Below, piece by piece: positions 18,113-27,244 of a stretch of 64,000 bases of DNA. How positions within the stretch are numbered: position 1 is the first letter of the stretch; each line of letters opens with the position of its first letter. Origin of the DNA: Agriterribacter humi. GTDB lineage: Bacteria > Bacteroidota > Bacteroidia > Chitinophagales > Chitinophagaceae. Location of the stretch: positions 282,547 through 346,546 of the forward strand of contig NZ_VOHQ01000005.1 of assembly GCF_009192765.1 (NCBI RefSeq), read 5' to 3'. The position numbers were made by a program, and so were the translations under genes. A model generated the notes under the pieces. It was not told where the DNA came from, did not search any database, and saw only the letters and a list, made by a program, of their open reading frames with translations.

Positions 18113-20875
18113 ATGCTCCGACCAATTACCTGCTTTTTTGCTATCCTGTGCATTTTATCAAAAACATACGGACAAAAAGCATCCATTACGGGATCAGTTT
18201 TTGATACCGCCAATCAAAAGAAACTGCAATATGCTGTGGTTACATTGCTTAACCCTGCCGATTCGTCTATAATCACTTTTACAAGAACTGATAAAGAGGG
18301 CAATTTTATTTTGCCCGGGCTCTCTCCCGGAAAATTTTCCGTTGTCATCTCCTACCCTTCTTTTGCCGATTACGTGGATGAGGTACAACTGCAACCAGGT
18401 GCTGTTGCCGATATGGGGAAGGTCAGCCTCACTAATAAAAGTGTTCTGCTGAAAGAGATCATCATCAGGCAGAACAATGCCATGCGTATGAAGGGTGATA
18501 CGCTGGAGTACGCTGCTGATAGTTTTAAGGTGAGAGCTAACGCCAGCGCAGAAGAGTTACTAAAGGCGATGCCGGGGATACAGGTTGACAAAGACGGGAA
18601 AATTATTGCACAGGGGCAGGAGGTGCAGAAGGTGCTGGTAGATGGAGAAGAGTTTTTTAGCGATGATCCTACCGTGGCTACGCGAAACATAAGGGCAGAC
18701 GCGGTGGATAAAGTGCAGGTATTTGATAAAAAAAGCGACCAGGCCGCTTTTACCGGCATTGATGACGGTGAAAAAACCAAAACGCTCAATCTTAAATTAA
18801 AAGAAGACAAGAAAAACGGCTATTTCGGTAAAGCCTCAGCGGGTGGCGGTTTAAAGGATAAGTTCAATAATGAAGCGATGATTAACTTCTTTAAAGGCAA
18901 AAGGAAAATCGCTGCTTTCGGTACCATGTCCAATACAGGTCAAACAGGGCTTAACTGGCAGGATAGCCGAAAATACGGAATTACTGAAGATAACTTTGAG
19001 TACGATGAGAACAGTGGCTTCTTTTACTCGTTTGCTGAAAATGATGCTTTCGAGTTTAATGGTAACGGGTTGCCTAAAGCATGGACCGGAGGACTTCACT
19101 TTTCAAACAAATGGAATGAAGACAAACATAATTTCAACGCCAGCTATATGTATAAGAAATTAGATGTAGCGGGTGATGGAGAAACCCGAACCCAATACAT
19201 TCTTCCTGATACGCTTTATTATATCAACCAGCGCAATGCCAGTTTTTCGCAGCGCGACCGCAATACCCTGAACGGAAAATATGAAATACAACTTGATTCA
19301 TCTTCTTCGCTGAAGTTCGTGTTCAGCGGGTATAAAGGCCACACGGAGACCAGCAGTATTTTTCACTCCGAAGCGCTGAACGAAGATTCGGGCCCTGTAA
19401 ATACCAGCAACAGGAAAACCTCTAATAAAAATCAGGAGTCCTCCCTGAATACCAGTATCATTTACAGGAAAAAGTTTAAAAAAACGGGAAGAACCATCAC
19501 GGCTACCATGGAACAAAAGTATACTGATAATGACTCCCAGGGATATCTTGATGCGATCAATAACTACTATGGAGAGGCTGGGGAAATTTTCCAGAATGAC
19601 ACGATTAACCAGCGCAAGTACAATCACAGCAAACTGTTTACTTTTAACGGGAAAGTGACCTATACTGAACCTATAGGCAACAATAATTACGTGATACTGA
19701 ACTATGGCATTTCCAATACTACCAGCAGCGCCGACCGGTCTACCTATGATTATAACGATGGCAAATACGATGTGCTTAACCCATTTCTGACCAATGATTA
19801 TGATTTTCTTGTTACTACTAACGCCGGTGGTGTTGCTTACCGCATAGCCAAAAAGAAATACAATCTTTCTTTCGGCAGCGACCTGGCTTCGCAGGCCTAT
19901 ACACAAAAAGATAATCTTAAAGATTCATCCTTTCATTACAACAGGCTGAACCTATTCCCGAAAGCCAATTTCTCCTATAACTTTAAACCACAAACAAGGC
20001 TTAACTTAAGTTACAACGGAAGTACACAACAGCCTACCATCCAGCAGATACAACCGGTGCAGGAAAACAATGATCCTCTTAATATTTTTACCGGCAATCC
20101 CGATCTTGAGCCTGCATTCAATCACCGCTTCAATATTTTCTTCAACGACTATAAAGTGCTCAAGCAAAGGGGTATCTTCGCCAATGCAAGCTTTAACCTT
20201 ACCAATAACGCCATTACCACAAGCAATACGATAGATAGGTTTGGCAAACGCATATACCAGTCTGTAAATACCAGCGGCACTTACAATTATTCCTCTTATA
20301 TCAGCTACAATATGGAAGTGCCCTCTATTAAAACCAGGTTCTTCGCCAATATTAATACCTATGGGGGCAAAGGGATCAATTTCGTCAACCTTGAAAAAAA
20401 CGTCACACACAACAATACTTACTCCGCAGGTGTTGGAGGTTACTTCTCAAAGGAAAACAAAATGGGTATCAATCTCCGAACAAACGTATCTTACAATACA
20501 TCTCTAAGTTCGATCAATGAAGCTGTTCAAACAAAGTATTGGGTATATGGCTATAATATTGACACTTATTTTGCACTCCCTTACAAATTTGATCTCTCCA
20601 GCAATGCCGATTTTAATTTCAGGCAAAAGACCAGTGTATTCGATCAGAACCGTAACACTATTATATGGAATGCCTCGCTGAGCAAGCGTTTGTTTAAAGA
20701 AACCTGCTCTTTGAAATTTTCCATCAATGATATCCTCGATCAGAACATCGGGTTCAGGCGGGACATACAAAGCAATTTCATTACCGAGAACACATACGCT
20801 ACATTAAGGCGGTTCTGGTTGGTAAGCTTTACCTGGAATTTTTCTAAAAACAATGCACAAACGCAAAACCCATAA
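18113..20875 (+). CDS. Outer-membrane beta-barrel protein, TonB-receptor-like (OMP_b-brl_3 family)
   Basis: A 920-residue exported protein. After the signal peptide comes a carboxypeptidase-regulatory-like domain (ASITGSVFDTANQKKLQYAVVTLLNP), then a plug-like segment (DTLEYAADSFKVRANASAEELLKAMPGIQVDKDGKI, EVQKVLVDGEEFFSDDP). This order is typical of the outer membrane beta-barrel family PF14905. The C-terminal ~650 residues are alternating Asn/Tyr-rich barrel strands. The gene is followed after 2 nt by a GLPGLI protein gene, a common pairing in Bacteroidota, so the two are probably co-transcribed. The transported or displayed ligand is unknown. Confidence 0.9.
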   Translation: MLRPITCFFAILCILSKTYGQKASITGSVFDTANQKKLQYAVVTLLNPADSSIITFTRTDKEGNFILPGLSPGKFSVVISYPSFADYVDEVQLQPGAVADMGKVSLTNKSVLLKEIIIRQNNAMRMKGDTLEYAADSFKVRANASAEELLKAMPGIQVDKDGKIIAQGQEVQKVLVDGEEFFSDDPTVATRNIRADAVDKVQVFDKKSDQAAFTGIDDGEKTKTLNLKLKEDKKNGYFGKASAGGGLKDKFNNEAMINFFKGKRKIAAFGTMSNTGQTGLNWQDSRKYGITEDNFEYDENSGFFYSFAENDAFEFNGNGLPKAWTGGLHFSNKWNEDKHNFNASYMYKKLDVAGDGETRTQYILPDTLYYINQRNASFSQRDRNTLNGKYEIQLDSSSSLKFVFSGYKGHTETSSIFHSEALNEDSGPVNTSNRKTSNKNQESSLNTSIIYRKKFKKTGRTITATMEQKYTDNDSQGYLDAINNYYGEAGEIFQNDTINQRKYNHSKLFTFNGKVTYTEPIGNNNYVILNYGISNTTSSADRSTYDYNDGKYDVLNPFLTNDYDFLVTTNAGGVAYRIAKKKYNLSFGSDLASQAYTQKDNLKDSSFHYNRLNLFPKANFSYNFKPQTRLNLSYNGSTQQPTIQQIQPVQENNDPLNIFTGNPDLEPAFNHRFNIFFNDYKVLKQRGIFANASFNLTNNAITTSNTIDRFGKRIYQSVNTSGTYNYSSYISYNMEVPSIKTRFFANINTYGGKGINFVNLEKNVTHNNTYSAGVGGYFSKENKMGINLRTNVSYNTSLSSINEAVQTKYWVYGYNIDTYFALPYKFDLSSNADFNFRQKTSVFDQNRNTIIWNASLSKRLFKETCSLKFSINDILDQNIGFRRDIQSNFITENTYATLRRFWLVSFTWNFSKNNAQTQNP

Positions 20876-20877
20876 CC

Positions 20878-21615
20878 ATGAAACGTAACAGTACCATCCT
20901 TTTATCCATATTGCTGGGCATAGTACAAATATCAAACGCACAGTTTATCCTGAAAGGAAAGATTGAGTTTGAAAAAACCGTTAATATCCACAAGCAGATG
21001 GACCTGGGCGATGATGGCTGGGCTTCGACCCTTAAAAAACAAACACCGGAATTTAAGCATACCTACTTCAATCTGGTATTTGCCGGAGATAAGACATTGT
21101 ATGCACCCGGGCGTGAAAGCAATGAGAAGGCCGGTCCTTTTGGTGAAGGTCCGGCTTCATCTAATATGGTATATAGCGATTTTGCAAATCAAAGCACCAT
21201 AGCAGCCAAGCAGGTGTTTGATGAGTCCTTTCTTATACAGGACAGTTTGCGCAAGTACCGGTGGCATCTTACAAAAGATACCCGTAAGATAGCGGGCTTT
21301 GAATGCAGGAGAGCCTTTACCGTTATTATGGACTCGGTATTCGTGGTAGCTTTTTACACCGATGAAATTGTTGCACCCGGTGGACCGGAATCTTTCCAGG
21401 GATTACCCGGGATGATCCTTGGTGTGGTTATACCCAGACTGTATACCAACTGGTATGCTACCAAAGTGCAGCTTGAAGAAGTAAAAGAAACTGCTATTGC
21501 TCCACCTAAAAAAGGAAAAACCACCAATTATTCCGGAATGGAGAAGACGATACAGGATAGCCTTAAGCGCTGGGGCAAATGGGGTACCAAGTATATATGG
21601 CAGATTATGATATGA
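20878..21615 (+). CDS. GLPGLI family protein
   Basis: A 245-residue protein with a signal peptide (LLGIVQISNAQF). It carries the family's signature stretch FQGLPGMILGVVIP at about residue 174 and the preceding CRRAFTVIMDSVFVVAFYTDEIVAPGGPESF. GLPGLI proteins (TIGR01200) are predicted periplasmic or outer-membrane-associated proteins of unknown function found mainly in Bacteroidota. They often occur next to TonB-type barrels, as here, with a 2-nt gap from the upstream barrel gene. Acting as a partner of that barrel is inference. Confidence 0.92.
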   Translation: MKRNSTILLSILLGIVQISNAQFILKGKIEFEKTVNIHKQMDLGDDGWASTLKKQTPEFKHTYFNLVFAGDKTLYAPGRESNEKAGPFGEGPASSNMVYSDFANQSTIAAKQVFDESFLIQDSLRKYRWHLTKDTRKIAGFECRRAFTVIMDSVFVVAFYTDEIVAPGGPESFQGLPGMILGVVIPRLYTNWYATKVQLEEVKETAIAPPKKGKTTNYSGMEKTIQDSLKRWGKWGTKYIWQIMI

Positions 21616-21683
21616 GACGGGTAACTGGCTAATTCGTTAATAATGTACGATTGTGTAAAAGTTTTTTACGAGCGTATAAATTG

Positions 21684-22016
21684 ATGGCAGCTTTGATTGC
21701 ATTATATGTATCATGGATTAAATGGCTGGAAGCGAATATGCTTACCTGCCCTTCGGTAAAATATTTTAGCATAGAATGCCCCGGTTGCGGAATACAACGC
21801 AGCATGATTGCGCTGCTTAAGGGAAATTTTTCCGGTTCCCTGGTAATATATCCTGCATTGGTGCCACTTTTGCTGCTATGTGGTTATGCCCTGCTTCACC
21901 TGAAATATAAATTTTCAGATGGTTCAAAAATTATTATCGGATTGCAAGTGCTTGTTGTAAGTATCGTTACAGCACATTACATTTACAAAATAGTTACACA
22001 TCAAATTTTTCATTAA
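21684..22016 (+). CDS. DUF2752 membrane protein
   Basis: About 110 residues from ATG 21684; an in-frame TTG at 21651 is possible but less likely. The conserved DUF2752 core CPSVKYFSIECPGCGIQRSMIALLKG, with its CPGCGxxR motif, is followed by two hydrophobic segments (LVIYPALVPLLLLCGYALLHL and IIIGLQVLVVSIVTAHYI). This predicts a small inner-membrane protein. Its stop abuts the ATG of the next membrane-protein gene with no gap, so they form a coupled pair. The molecular function of DUF2752 is unknown. Confidence 0.88.
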   Translation: MAALIALYVSWIKWLEANMLTCPSVKYFSIECPGCGIQRSMIALLKGNFSGSLVIYPALVPLLLLCGYALLHLKYKFSDGSKIIIGLQVLVVSIVTAHYIYKIVTHQIFH

Positions 22017-22370
22017 ATGAATCCACAGGATAGTTCCATATTCGTTCCGCAATCTCAGCGTTCACTACCCAATGCTTCTGCAGTAATGGCACTTGGTATT
22101 ATTTCCATTATCGGCTGTTGTTGCTATGGCGTTCCTGGTGTGGTGTGTTCAATTGTAGCATTGATCCTGTACAGCAAAGACGCTCAATTATTCCAGGCAA
22201 ATCCTGAATGGTATACCGCTTCATCTTACAGCAACCTGCGTACGGGAAGAATATGTGCAATTGTTGGATTAATCCCTTCTATACTTTTTCTGCTGTTTTG
22301 GATATTTGTAATGATTACCGCGGGATTTGGTATTCTCAGTAACCCACAGGATGTTTTTAACCGGATATAG
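22017..22370 (+). CDS. CCC-motif (DUF4190-like) membrane protein
   Basis: A 117-residue protein with two transmembrane segments. The first contains the triple-cysteine motif (VMALGIISIIGCCCYGVPGVVCSIVALIL). The second is CAIVGLIPSILFLLFWIFVMITAGFGI. A short polar, aromatic loop joins them. This matches the 'CCC motif membrane protein' group of Bacteroidota, related to DUF4190. It starts directly after the DUF2752 stop. Function is unknown; the conserved pairing suggests the two act together at the inner membrane. Confidence 0.85.
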   Translation: MNPQDSSIFVPQSQRSLPNASAVMALGIISIIGCCCYGVPGVVCSIVALILYSKDAQLFQANPEWYTASSYSNLRTGRICAIVGLIPSILFLLFWIFVMITAGFGILSNPQDVFNRI

Positions 22371-22417
22371 AGGCCCATTAAAAAGAAATTATTATAAAAA
22401 CTTCTTAATCCGGACAA

Positions 22418-22438
22418 ATGACCGTAAATTTGGGTCAT
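22418..22438 (+). promoter_or_regulatory. Promoter -7 element overlapped by inverted repeat (probable TA autoregulatory operator)
   Basis: ATGACC (22418-22423) and GGTCAT (22433-22438) form a perfect 6-bp inverted repeat around a 9-nt spacer. That spacer contains most of the -7 element TAAATTTG (22425-22432). A weak TTC at the -33 position lies 20 nt upstream. The antitoxin starts at 22450, 11 nt downstream. A DNA-binding antitoxin dimer sitting here would block transcription, the usual logic of TA operons. Confidence 0.6.
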
Positions 22439-22449
22439 AAATCAAAAAT

Positions 22450-22986
22450 ATGGCTACGCCTAAAAAATATATTATAGAAGATCCTTCTTTAAATATATTG
22501 GAAGATCCTGCGGTAACATACGCTGCGGCGGTACCCTCCAGCCCTTTTTTAAACCTGGTTCGCGGTGTACTTCACCTTCTGGGTATTTCAGGGCAAACAA
22601 CGCCATCACCAATTCGCAATAATGCAGATTTTATCGGAATAATCCGGGAAGGCGTTCCCAAAAAATCACTCGATCACCTCATGGATAATACCGGTTTAAC
22701 CGTGGCTGAAATTTCAACCATCATCAGAACTTCGGACAGAACCCTCAGAAGGTATACTGCCCGTCAAAAGCTTAATCCTGAGCAGTCTGAAAGAATTATT
22801 GAACTTGCCAAGCTCTACAGCCGTGGGGAAGAAGTTTTTGGCAATATGGATGCCTTTAAACAATGGATGAACAGCACCGTAATAGCTTTAGGCAATAAAA
22901 AGCCCAAAACATATTTAGATACTTCTTTGGGGATAGACCTCCTGATGAATGAATTGGGAAGAATTGAACATGGAATTTTTGCCTGA
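22450..22986 (+). CDS. Xre/MbcA/ParS-family antitoxin of RES-Xre toxin-antitoxin system
   Basis: A 178-residue antitoxin. The middle holds an Xre-like helix-turn-helix (LDHLMDNTGLTVAEISTIIRTSDRTLRRYTARQKLNPEQSERIIELAKLY, about 75-123). The C-terminus is a DUF2384 toxin-binding domain ending in the recognisable LGIDLLMNELGRIEHGIFA. It probably neutralises the downstream RES toxin by covering its active site and represses its own promoter. Its stop overlaps the toxin start (TGATG), the normal coupled order antitoxin then toxin. Confidence 0.93.
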   Translation: MATPKKYIIEDPSLNILEDPAVTYAAAVPSSPFLNLVRGVLHLLGISGQTTPSPIRNNADFIGIIREGVPKKSLDHLMDNTGLTVAEISTIIRTSDRTLRRYTARQKLNPEQSERIIELAKLYSRGEEVFGNMDAFKQWMNSTVIALGNKKPKTYLDTSLGIDLLMNELGRIEHGIFA

Positions 22987-23438
22987 TGAGAAAGGTATAC
23001 CGCATCAGTAAATGCATTTATATTGAAGATTTGAAGGGTACCGGCGCTGCAAATTATTCCGGCCGCTGGCACAGTAAAGGCACTTATATTTTATATACTG
23101 CTGCCACCGCTTCATTGGCCCTGCTGGAAAGTGTGGCACATATTGCCGGCATTCCTGCAGATGATTATTGTATGCTTTGTATAGAAGTTCCTGAAGATAA
23201 CATTCTTACTATAGGCATTAAAGATCTGCCGGAAAACTGGTATGCCAATCCATCGCCCGGCTCACTTGCCGCTATTGGCGATTATTTCATTCAGAAAAAT
23301 AAATACCTGGCATTACAACTGCCTTCAGCCATTATGCCGGAAGACAATAATATCCTTATCAATCCCAATCATAAAGATTTCTCAAAAATAAAAGTGGTGT
23401 ATAAAAGGATTATCCCCATAGATAAAAGACTTTTGTAG
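22986..23438 (+). CDS. RES-domain toxin (NAD+ phosphorylase/hydrolase type)
   Basis: A 150-residue RES domain protein. The family's conserved features are in order: YRISK near the N-terminus, GRWHSKG with the conserved Arg (about residue 28), LYTAATASLALLESVAH with the conserved Glu, and a final VVYKRIIPIDKRLL. Characterised RES toxins degrade NAD+ and halt growth until relieved by the paired Xre antitoxin. The genes overlap by 1 nt. The convergent ribBA gene ends only 7 nt downstream. Confidence 0.93.
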   Translation: MRKVYRISKCIYIEDLKGTGAANYSGRWHSKGTYILYTAATASLALLESVAHIAGIPADDYCMLCIEVPEDNILTIGIKDLPENWYANPSPGSLAAIGDYFIQKNKYLALQLPSAIMPEDNNILINPNHKDFSKIKVVYKRIIPIDKRLL

Positions 23439-23445
23439 AAACTGC

Positions 23446-24663
23446 TCATTTCCCACTGAGGATCTCATGTCCTAGTTTATCCCGTTTGGTTTTCAGATAT
23501 TTTTCGTTGTGGGGGTTTGGATGAATATGTAAAGGCACATTTTCAACTATATCCAAACCATAACCTATTAAACCTACCCGCTTGCGTGGATTATTACTTA
23601 TCAGCCGCATTTTATTAATACCCAGATGCCGCAAAATCTGAGCACCTACACCATAATCCCTTTCATCCATTTTAAATCCCAGGTGCAGGTTAGCTTCTAC
23701 TGTATCCATGCCTTCTTCCTGGAGCTTGTATGCCTTCAATTTATTCACCAGCCCTATTCCACGGCCTTCCTGGTTCATGTATAATACCACACCTTTCCCT
23801 TCTTTCTCTACCAATTTCATTGCTTCATGTAACTGATCACCACAATCGCAGCGGAGAGAGCCTAATATATCTCCAGTAAAGCAGGATGAATGCACACGAA
23901 CCAGCACAGGCTCATCCTTTTGCCATTCCCCCTTTATCAACGCCATATGTTCACCGCTGGAAGGATTGTTCCTTTCCCTGAAAATAATGAGCTTAAAATG
24001 ACCATACTTAGTGGGCATATCTACCTTAACTATTTCTTCTATCAGAGAATCGGCTCTTAACCGGTATTCTATCAAATCTTTTATGGTAATCAGCTTAAGC
24101 TGAAATTTCTTTGCTATTTCCTGCAATTCAGGCAGCCTTGCCATTGAACCGTCGTCATTCATAATTTCTACCAGTACCCCGCCATATGGCGCATCAAAAC
24201 CTGCCAGCCGTGCAAGATCAATGGTAGCTTCCGTATGGCCGGCACGTCTCAATACCCCGCCAGCTTTCGCTTTTAAAGGAAAGATATGCCCCGGCCTGCC
24301 CAATTCGACAGGCTTTGTTTCAGGATTGATTAAAGCTTTGATTGTTTTAGAGCGGTCGTGAGCAGAAACACCTGTTGTGCAGCCATGACCCAAAAGATCT
24401 ACAGATACTGTAAAAGGTGTTTCATGCAAGGAAGTATTGCTGATAACCATCAGATCAAGATTCAGTTCTGTACATCTTTCCTCGGTTAAAGGCGCACAAA
24501 CCAGTCCTCTTCCGTGTTTGGTCATAAAATTAATGATCTCGGGAGTAGCATTCTGAGCAGCAGTAATGAAGTCTCCTTCATTTTCACGGTCTTCATCATC
24601 CACCACTATTACCAGCTTTCCATTCTTTATATCTTCAATCGCACTTTCAATAGTATTGAACAT
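23446..24663 (-). CDS. ribBA: Bifunctional 3,4-dihydroxy-2-butanone-4-phosphate synthase / GTP cyclohydrolase II
   Basis: It catalyses two entry steps of riboflavin synthesis. The N-terminal RibB half has [20 protein letters not shown] and the GRPGHIFPL segment. The C-terminal RibA half has the zinc ligands in [18 protein letters not shown] and the catalytic [13 protein letters not shown] 24663 (405 residues) is chosen over an upstream in-frame start at 24732. [12 protein letters not shown] is the usual N-terminus, and a -7 element TAACTTTG at 24685-24678 sits inside the longer reading. ribF lies far away at 56940. No FMN riboswitch is seen. Confidence 0.95.
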   Translation of the reverse strand: MFNTIESAIEDIKNGKLVIVVDDEDRENEGDFITAAQNATPEIINFMTKHGRGLVCAPLTEERCTELNLDLMVISNTSLHETPFTVSVDLLGHGCTTGVSAHDRSKTIKALINPETKPVELGRPGHIFPLKAKAGGVLRRAGHTEATIDLARLAGFDAPYGGVLVEIMNDDGSMARLPELQEIAKKFQLKLITIKDLIEYRLRADSLIEEIVKVDMPTKYGHFKLIIFRERNNPSSGEHMALIKGEWQKDEPVLVRVHSSCFTGDILGSLRCDCGDQLHEAMKLVEKEGKGVVLYMNQEGRGIGLVNKLKAYKLQEEGMDTVEANLHLGFKMDERDYGVGAQILRHLGINKMRLISNNPRKRVGLIGYGLDIVENVPLHIHPNPHNEKYLKTKRDKLGHEILSGK

Positions 24664-24677
24664 CTTTGAAATTTTGG

Positions 24678-24685
24678 CAAAGTTA
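24678..24685 (-). promoter_or_regulatory. Promoter -7 element for ribBA
   Basis: On the minus strand TAACTTTG (24685 to 24678) matches TAnnTTTG exactly and ends 14 nt before the chosen ATG, implying a leader of under ten nucleotides. A convincing -33 TTG at the right spacing is not seen, so support rests on the -7 match and position. Confidence 0.5.
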
Positions 24686-24837
24686 CGAATTGGCAGCTTG
24701 AACAGACATATACAATTTTGCCGGCAACCCATATATGAGATTTTAGTGATGCCTCCAATTCGTAATAATATGTTAATAATACACAGCCTGTTTTATAAAA
24801 GATTGATTTTTCTTTGCAGTGAGAAAAAACATCTGTT

Positions 24838-25207
24838 ATGCAACTAATGAGAAAACTATTTTTATCAGTCATTGTACTGATGGCAACCCTATTGGGGCAT
24901 AGCCAGGTTACTACCAGCAGTATTACAGGAACAATTTCCGACTCTACCGGTTTCCCACTCGAAGGCGCCACCATTATCGCCACTCATGAACCATCAGGAA
25001 CATTTTACACCACCATTTCAGGTAAAAGCGGATTCTTTAATGTTGCTTAAAAAGGCAAGTGTAACAGCGGATGGAGTACCCACTTTTACCATGAACACTG
25101 TGCAGACAGGCGGGCAAATCATTTTGACCACAACGGCATTCAGAGATGTAACTGCCACTACTCCTACATGGAGTATGCAAATAGGATTGCGTTATATGTT
25201 CAATTAA
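24838..25207 (+). pseudogene. Remnant of Oar-like TonB-dependent receptor with large internal deletion
   Basis: The first ~70 codons encode a signal peptide and the start of a carboxypeptidase-regulatory domain (SSITGTISDSTGFPLEGATIIATHEPSGTFYTT), the exact opening of Oar-type receptors. At about 25045 the frame breaks. From about 25065 a second frame encodes a receptor C-terminus (DGVPTFTMNTVQTGG ... SMQIGLRYMFN, then stop). Intact relatives are about 1000 residues or more, so roughly the central nine-tenths is missing and the ends are joined out of frame. A terminator follows at 25231. The short open frames here are unlikely to make a functional protein. Confidence 0.85.
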
Positions 25208-25230
25208 CGGATTATACATTCATTAAAAAC

Positions 25231-25265
25231 AAAAGAGACTCCCTTGCAAGATGTCTCTTTTATTT
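25231..25265 (+). terminator. Rho-independent terminator after receptor remnant
   Basis: AAAAGAGAC (25231-25239) pairs with GTCTCTTTT (25253-25261) across a 13-nt loop and runs on into a T-rich tract. It is the original terminator of the deleted receptor gene. Its presence supports the view that both gene ends are preserved. Confidence 0.8.
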
Positions 25266-25318
25266 TATACGCAGGTTTTATTACAATTGCGCTCTTCCGG
25301 ATTATGCAGTGCGCTCTT

Positions 25319-25352
25319 CATTTCCACATTTTCAAATTTCCCCATTTTCAAA
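25319..25352 (-). repeat. Heptamer-like AAATTTGAAAATG array at esterase 3' end
   Basis: CATTTTCAAATTTCC then CCATTTTCAAATTG, read on the plus strand, give repeats of TTTGAAAATG/GAAATTTG on the coding strand. They run through and just past the stop of the esterase gene (25348). Composition and roughly 7/14-nt spacing are like the other gene-end arrays in this window. Confidence 0.55.
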
Positions 25353-26163
25353 TTGTCTTCCCCCACCCCCATTTTAAAAATACCGGCATAGCTTTTGCCC
25401 ATGTGGCCACATCATGCCTGCCGTCCTTTAGCTCAAGATATTCAATATCGCGTTGCCTTTTATATCCTTTATGTTCCAGTTCCTCTATCAGTCCAATTGT
25501 ATCATCAATGCAATCAATAATTCCGTTATTATTGCGGTCTTCCGTTTCATCAAGCGTTCCGGTTTCAAAAAAGAATTTAAGCCAGGGATAATAACCGCCC
25601 TCCCGTATACAGGCATGCATAATGCGGTCGGTAGCTTCAATATACCCTTCATCAAGCCCCTTCGACCGCCACCAGAATGAACCGCTGAAAACCCCTGCTT
25701 TTACAAATTCTTTTGGATGATTCCATACAATATCCAATGCAGACAGTCCGCCTAAGGAAAAACCGGCAAAAGATTTTTCTTTAAAAGAAACAATACCGGT
25801 TTGCATGCGTATGAAAGGGAGCAATTCCTCTAATATAAATTGAGTATATAAAGCCGCTTTAGCACCGCGCCCTTTGTAATCTGTAACGAATGCGGTGCCA
25901 TATTCATTTTTCCGGTCATCACCACAATATATACCCACGCAAAGTAAAGAATGAATTGCATTTTGCCGGTATAAGCCGGAAAGGATGCCGGCCAAACCCA
26001 GTTCTTCCATATTTTGACCGTCATTGATGAGCAATAAACTTACTTCATTCTTTTCGTGAAAAGAATGGGTCATAAAAAAATCAACACGCACTTCGCGCTG
26101 CAGGTAACGGGAAGGAAGTTGCAGTTTTTTTAATGGTATTATGGTTTCCTTTTTTATCAGCAT
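25348..26163 (-). CDS. Esterase family alpha/beta hydrolase (Esterase D/Fes-like)
   Basis: A 271-residue cytoplasmic alpha/beta hydrolase of the putative-esterase family (PF00756-like). The nucleophile elbow GFSLGG lies about residue 140. SGSFWWRS follows. An acid is likely in FETGTLDETEDRNNNG, and the His is in DGRHDVATWAKAMP. LLLINDGQNMEELGLAGIL is the typical oxyanion-side start. ATG 26163 is preferred over a TTG three codons upstream. It is divergent from the ATP-grasp gene (127 nt from start to start), and its product may act on the amide or ester made by the two ligases there. Confidence 0.88.
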   Translation of the reverse strand: MLIKKETIIPLKKLQLPSRYLQREVRVDFFMTHSFHEKNEVSLLLINDGQNMEELGLAGILSGLYRQNAIHSLLCVGIYCGDDRKNEYGTAFVTDYKGRGAKAALYTQFILEELLPFIRMQTGIVSFKEKSFAGFSLGGLSALDIVWNHPKEFVKAGVFSGSFWWRSKGLDEGYIEATDRIMHACIREGGYYPWLKFFFETGTLDETEDRNNNGIIDCIDDTIGLIEELEHKGYKRQRDIEYLELKDGRHDVATWAKAMPVFLKWGWGKTI

Positions 26164-26290
26164 CAACACCAAATATAATGGAAAGATTTAAAGATAATTT
26201 GATCTGGTAAAATAGTTTTTAGCTATCTTACAATGCACTTAACAACCTATTATAAATACCCGGGCGATACCGCACGGAGAAAAAAACAGT

Positions 26291-27244
26291 ATGAAAAAAA
26301 TCGGAATCCTGCACGGTAAAGAAAGGTCCTTTCCCAATGCTTTTATAGAAAGGATTAACAGCAAAAAGCCTGATGGTATTATTGCCGAATCTGTATCTAT
26401 TAATAAAGTAATGCAGGGCGAACCAAGCGGGTATGCCGTAATAGTGGACCGTATATCGCAGGACGTTCCCTTTTACCGTGCCTTTCTTAAAAATGCAGCC
26501 ATCAGCGGTACAGCGGTAATTAATAATCCTTTTTGGTGGAGCGCAGATGAAAAATTTTTTAATAACGCCCTTGCTACAAAAATTAACGTCCCTGTTCCCA
26601 AAACAGTAATTCTACCCTCCAGGAATTTACCGGCAGACACATCTGACGAATCGTTTGCCAATCTTGCTTTTCCATTGGACTGGGAAGGAATTTTTAATTA
26701 TGTTGGATTCCCTGCATACATGAAGCCATTTGCAGGAGGAGGGTGGAAAAATGTATACAAGTTAGACAGCATGGAGGATTTTTTTGATAAGCATGGAGAA
26801 ACCGGCGAATTGGTTATGCTGCTCCAGGAGGAGATTGTATTTGATGAATATTACAGGTGTTATTGTATTGGTGGCAAGCATGTACGTATTATGCCTTATG
26901 AACCCCGCAATCCACATCACCTGCGGTATGTAAGCGATTTTAAGCCATCACCGGAACGATATCAGCTTATGGAAGAAATTGTGCTGCGGCTTAACGAATT
27001 TCTTGGCTATGATTTTAATACCGTAGAATTAGCTCTTCGCAACGGCGTACCTTACGCTATTGATTTCTGCAATCCTGCTCCTGATGCGGAGAAAAGCAGC
27101 GTGGGTGAAGAAAATTTTGAGTGGGTTGTGGAAACTTCAGCCAATTATGCTATTGAAAGAGCGCAAAACTGCAAAGAAGGATCAGATAACCTTACCTGGG
27201 GCGAATATGTGAAGCGGAGTGTAGAAAAGCAGCCATTAACGTAA
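26291..27244 (+). CDS. ATP-grasp ligase, specificity unknown
   Basis: A 317-residue ATP-grasp fold protein. GIFNYVGFPAYMKPFAGGGWKNVYKLDS (about 136-163) is the ATP-lid region with the Lys and glycine-rich loop. LLQEEIVFDEYYRCYCIGGKHVRIMPYEP contains the adenine-side Glu and Arg. NTVELALRNGVPYAIDFCNPAPDAEKS carries the metal-binding Glu and Asn/Asp. No DD-ligase, RimK or PurK signature is evident. It precedes a GCS2-type ligase gene on the same strand (143-nt gap) and is divergent from an esterase. Two amidoligases plus an esterase suggest synthesis and trimming of a small peptide-like amide; the product is unknown. Confidence 0.85.
   Translation: MKKIGILHGKERSFPNAFIERINSKKPDGIIAESVSINKVMQGEPSGYAVIVDRISQDVPFYRAFLKNAAISGTAVINNPFWWSADEKFFNNALATKINVPVPKTVILPSRNLPADTSDESFANLAFPLDWEGIFNYVGFPAYMKPFAGGGWKNVYKLDSMEDFFDKHGETGELVMLLQEEIVFDEYYRCYCIGGKHVRIMPYEPRNPHHLRYVSDFKPSPERYQLMEEIVLRLNEFLGYDFNTVELALRNGVPYAIDFCNPAPDAEKSSVGEENFEWVVETSANYAIERAQNCKEGSDNLTWGEYVKRSVEKQPLT

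Noticed and set aside
24663..24732. FMN riboswitch or upstream start for ribBA
   Set aside because: No RFN core (AGGATAT...GGTGAAAAT type) is present. The upstream start would lie over the promoter, so the shorter start was used.
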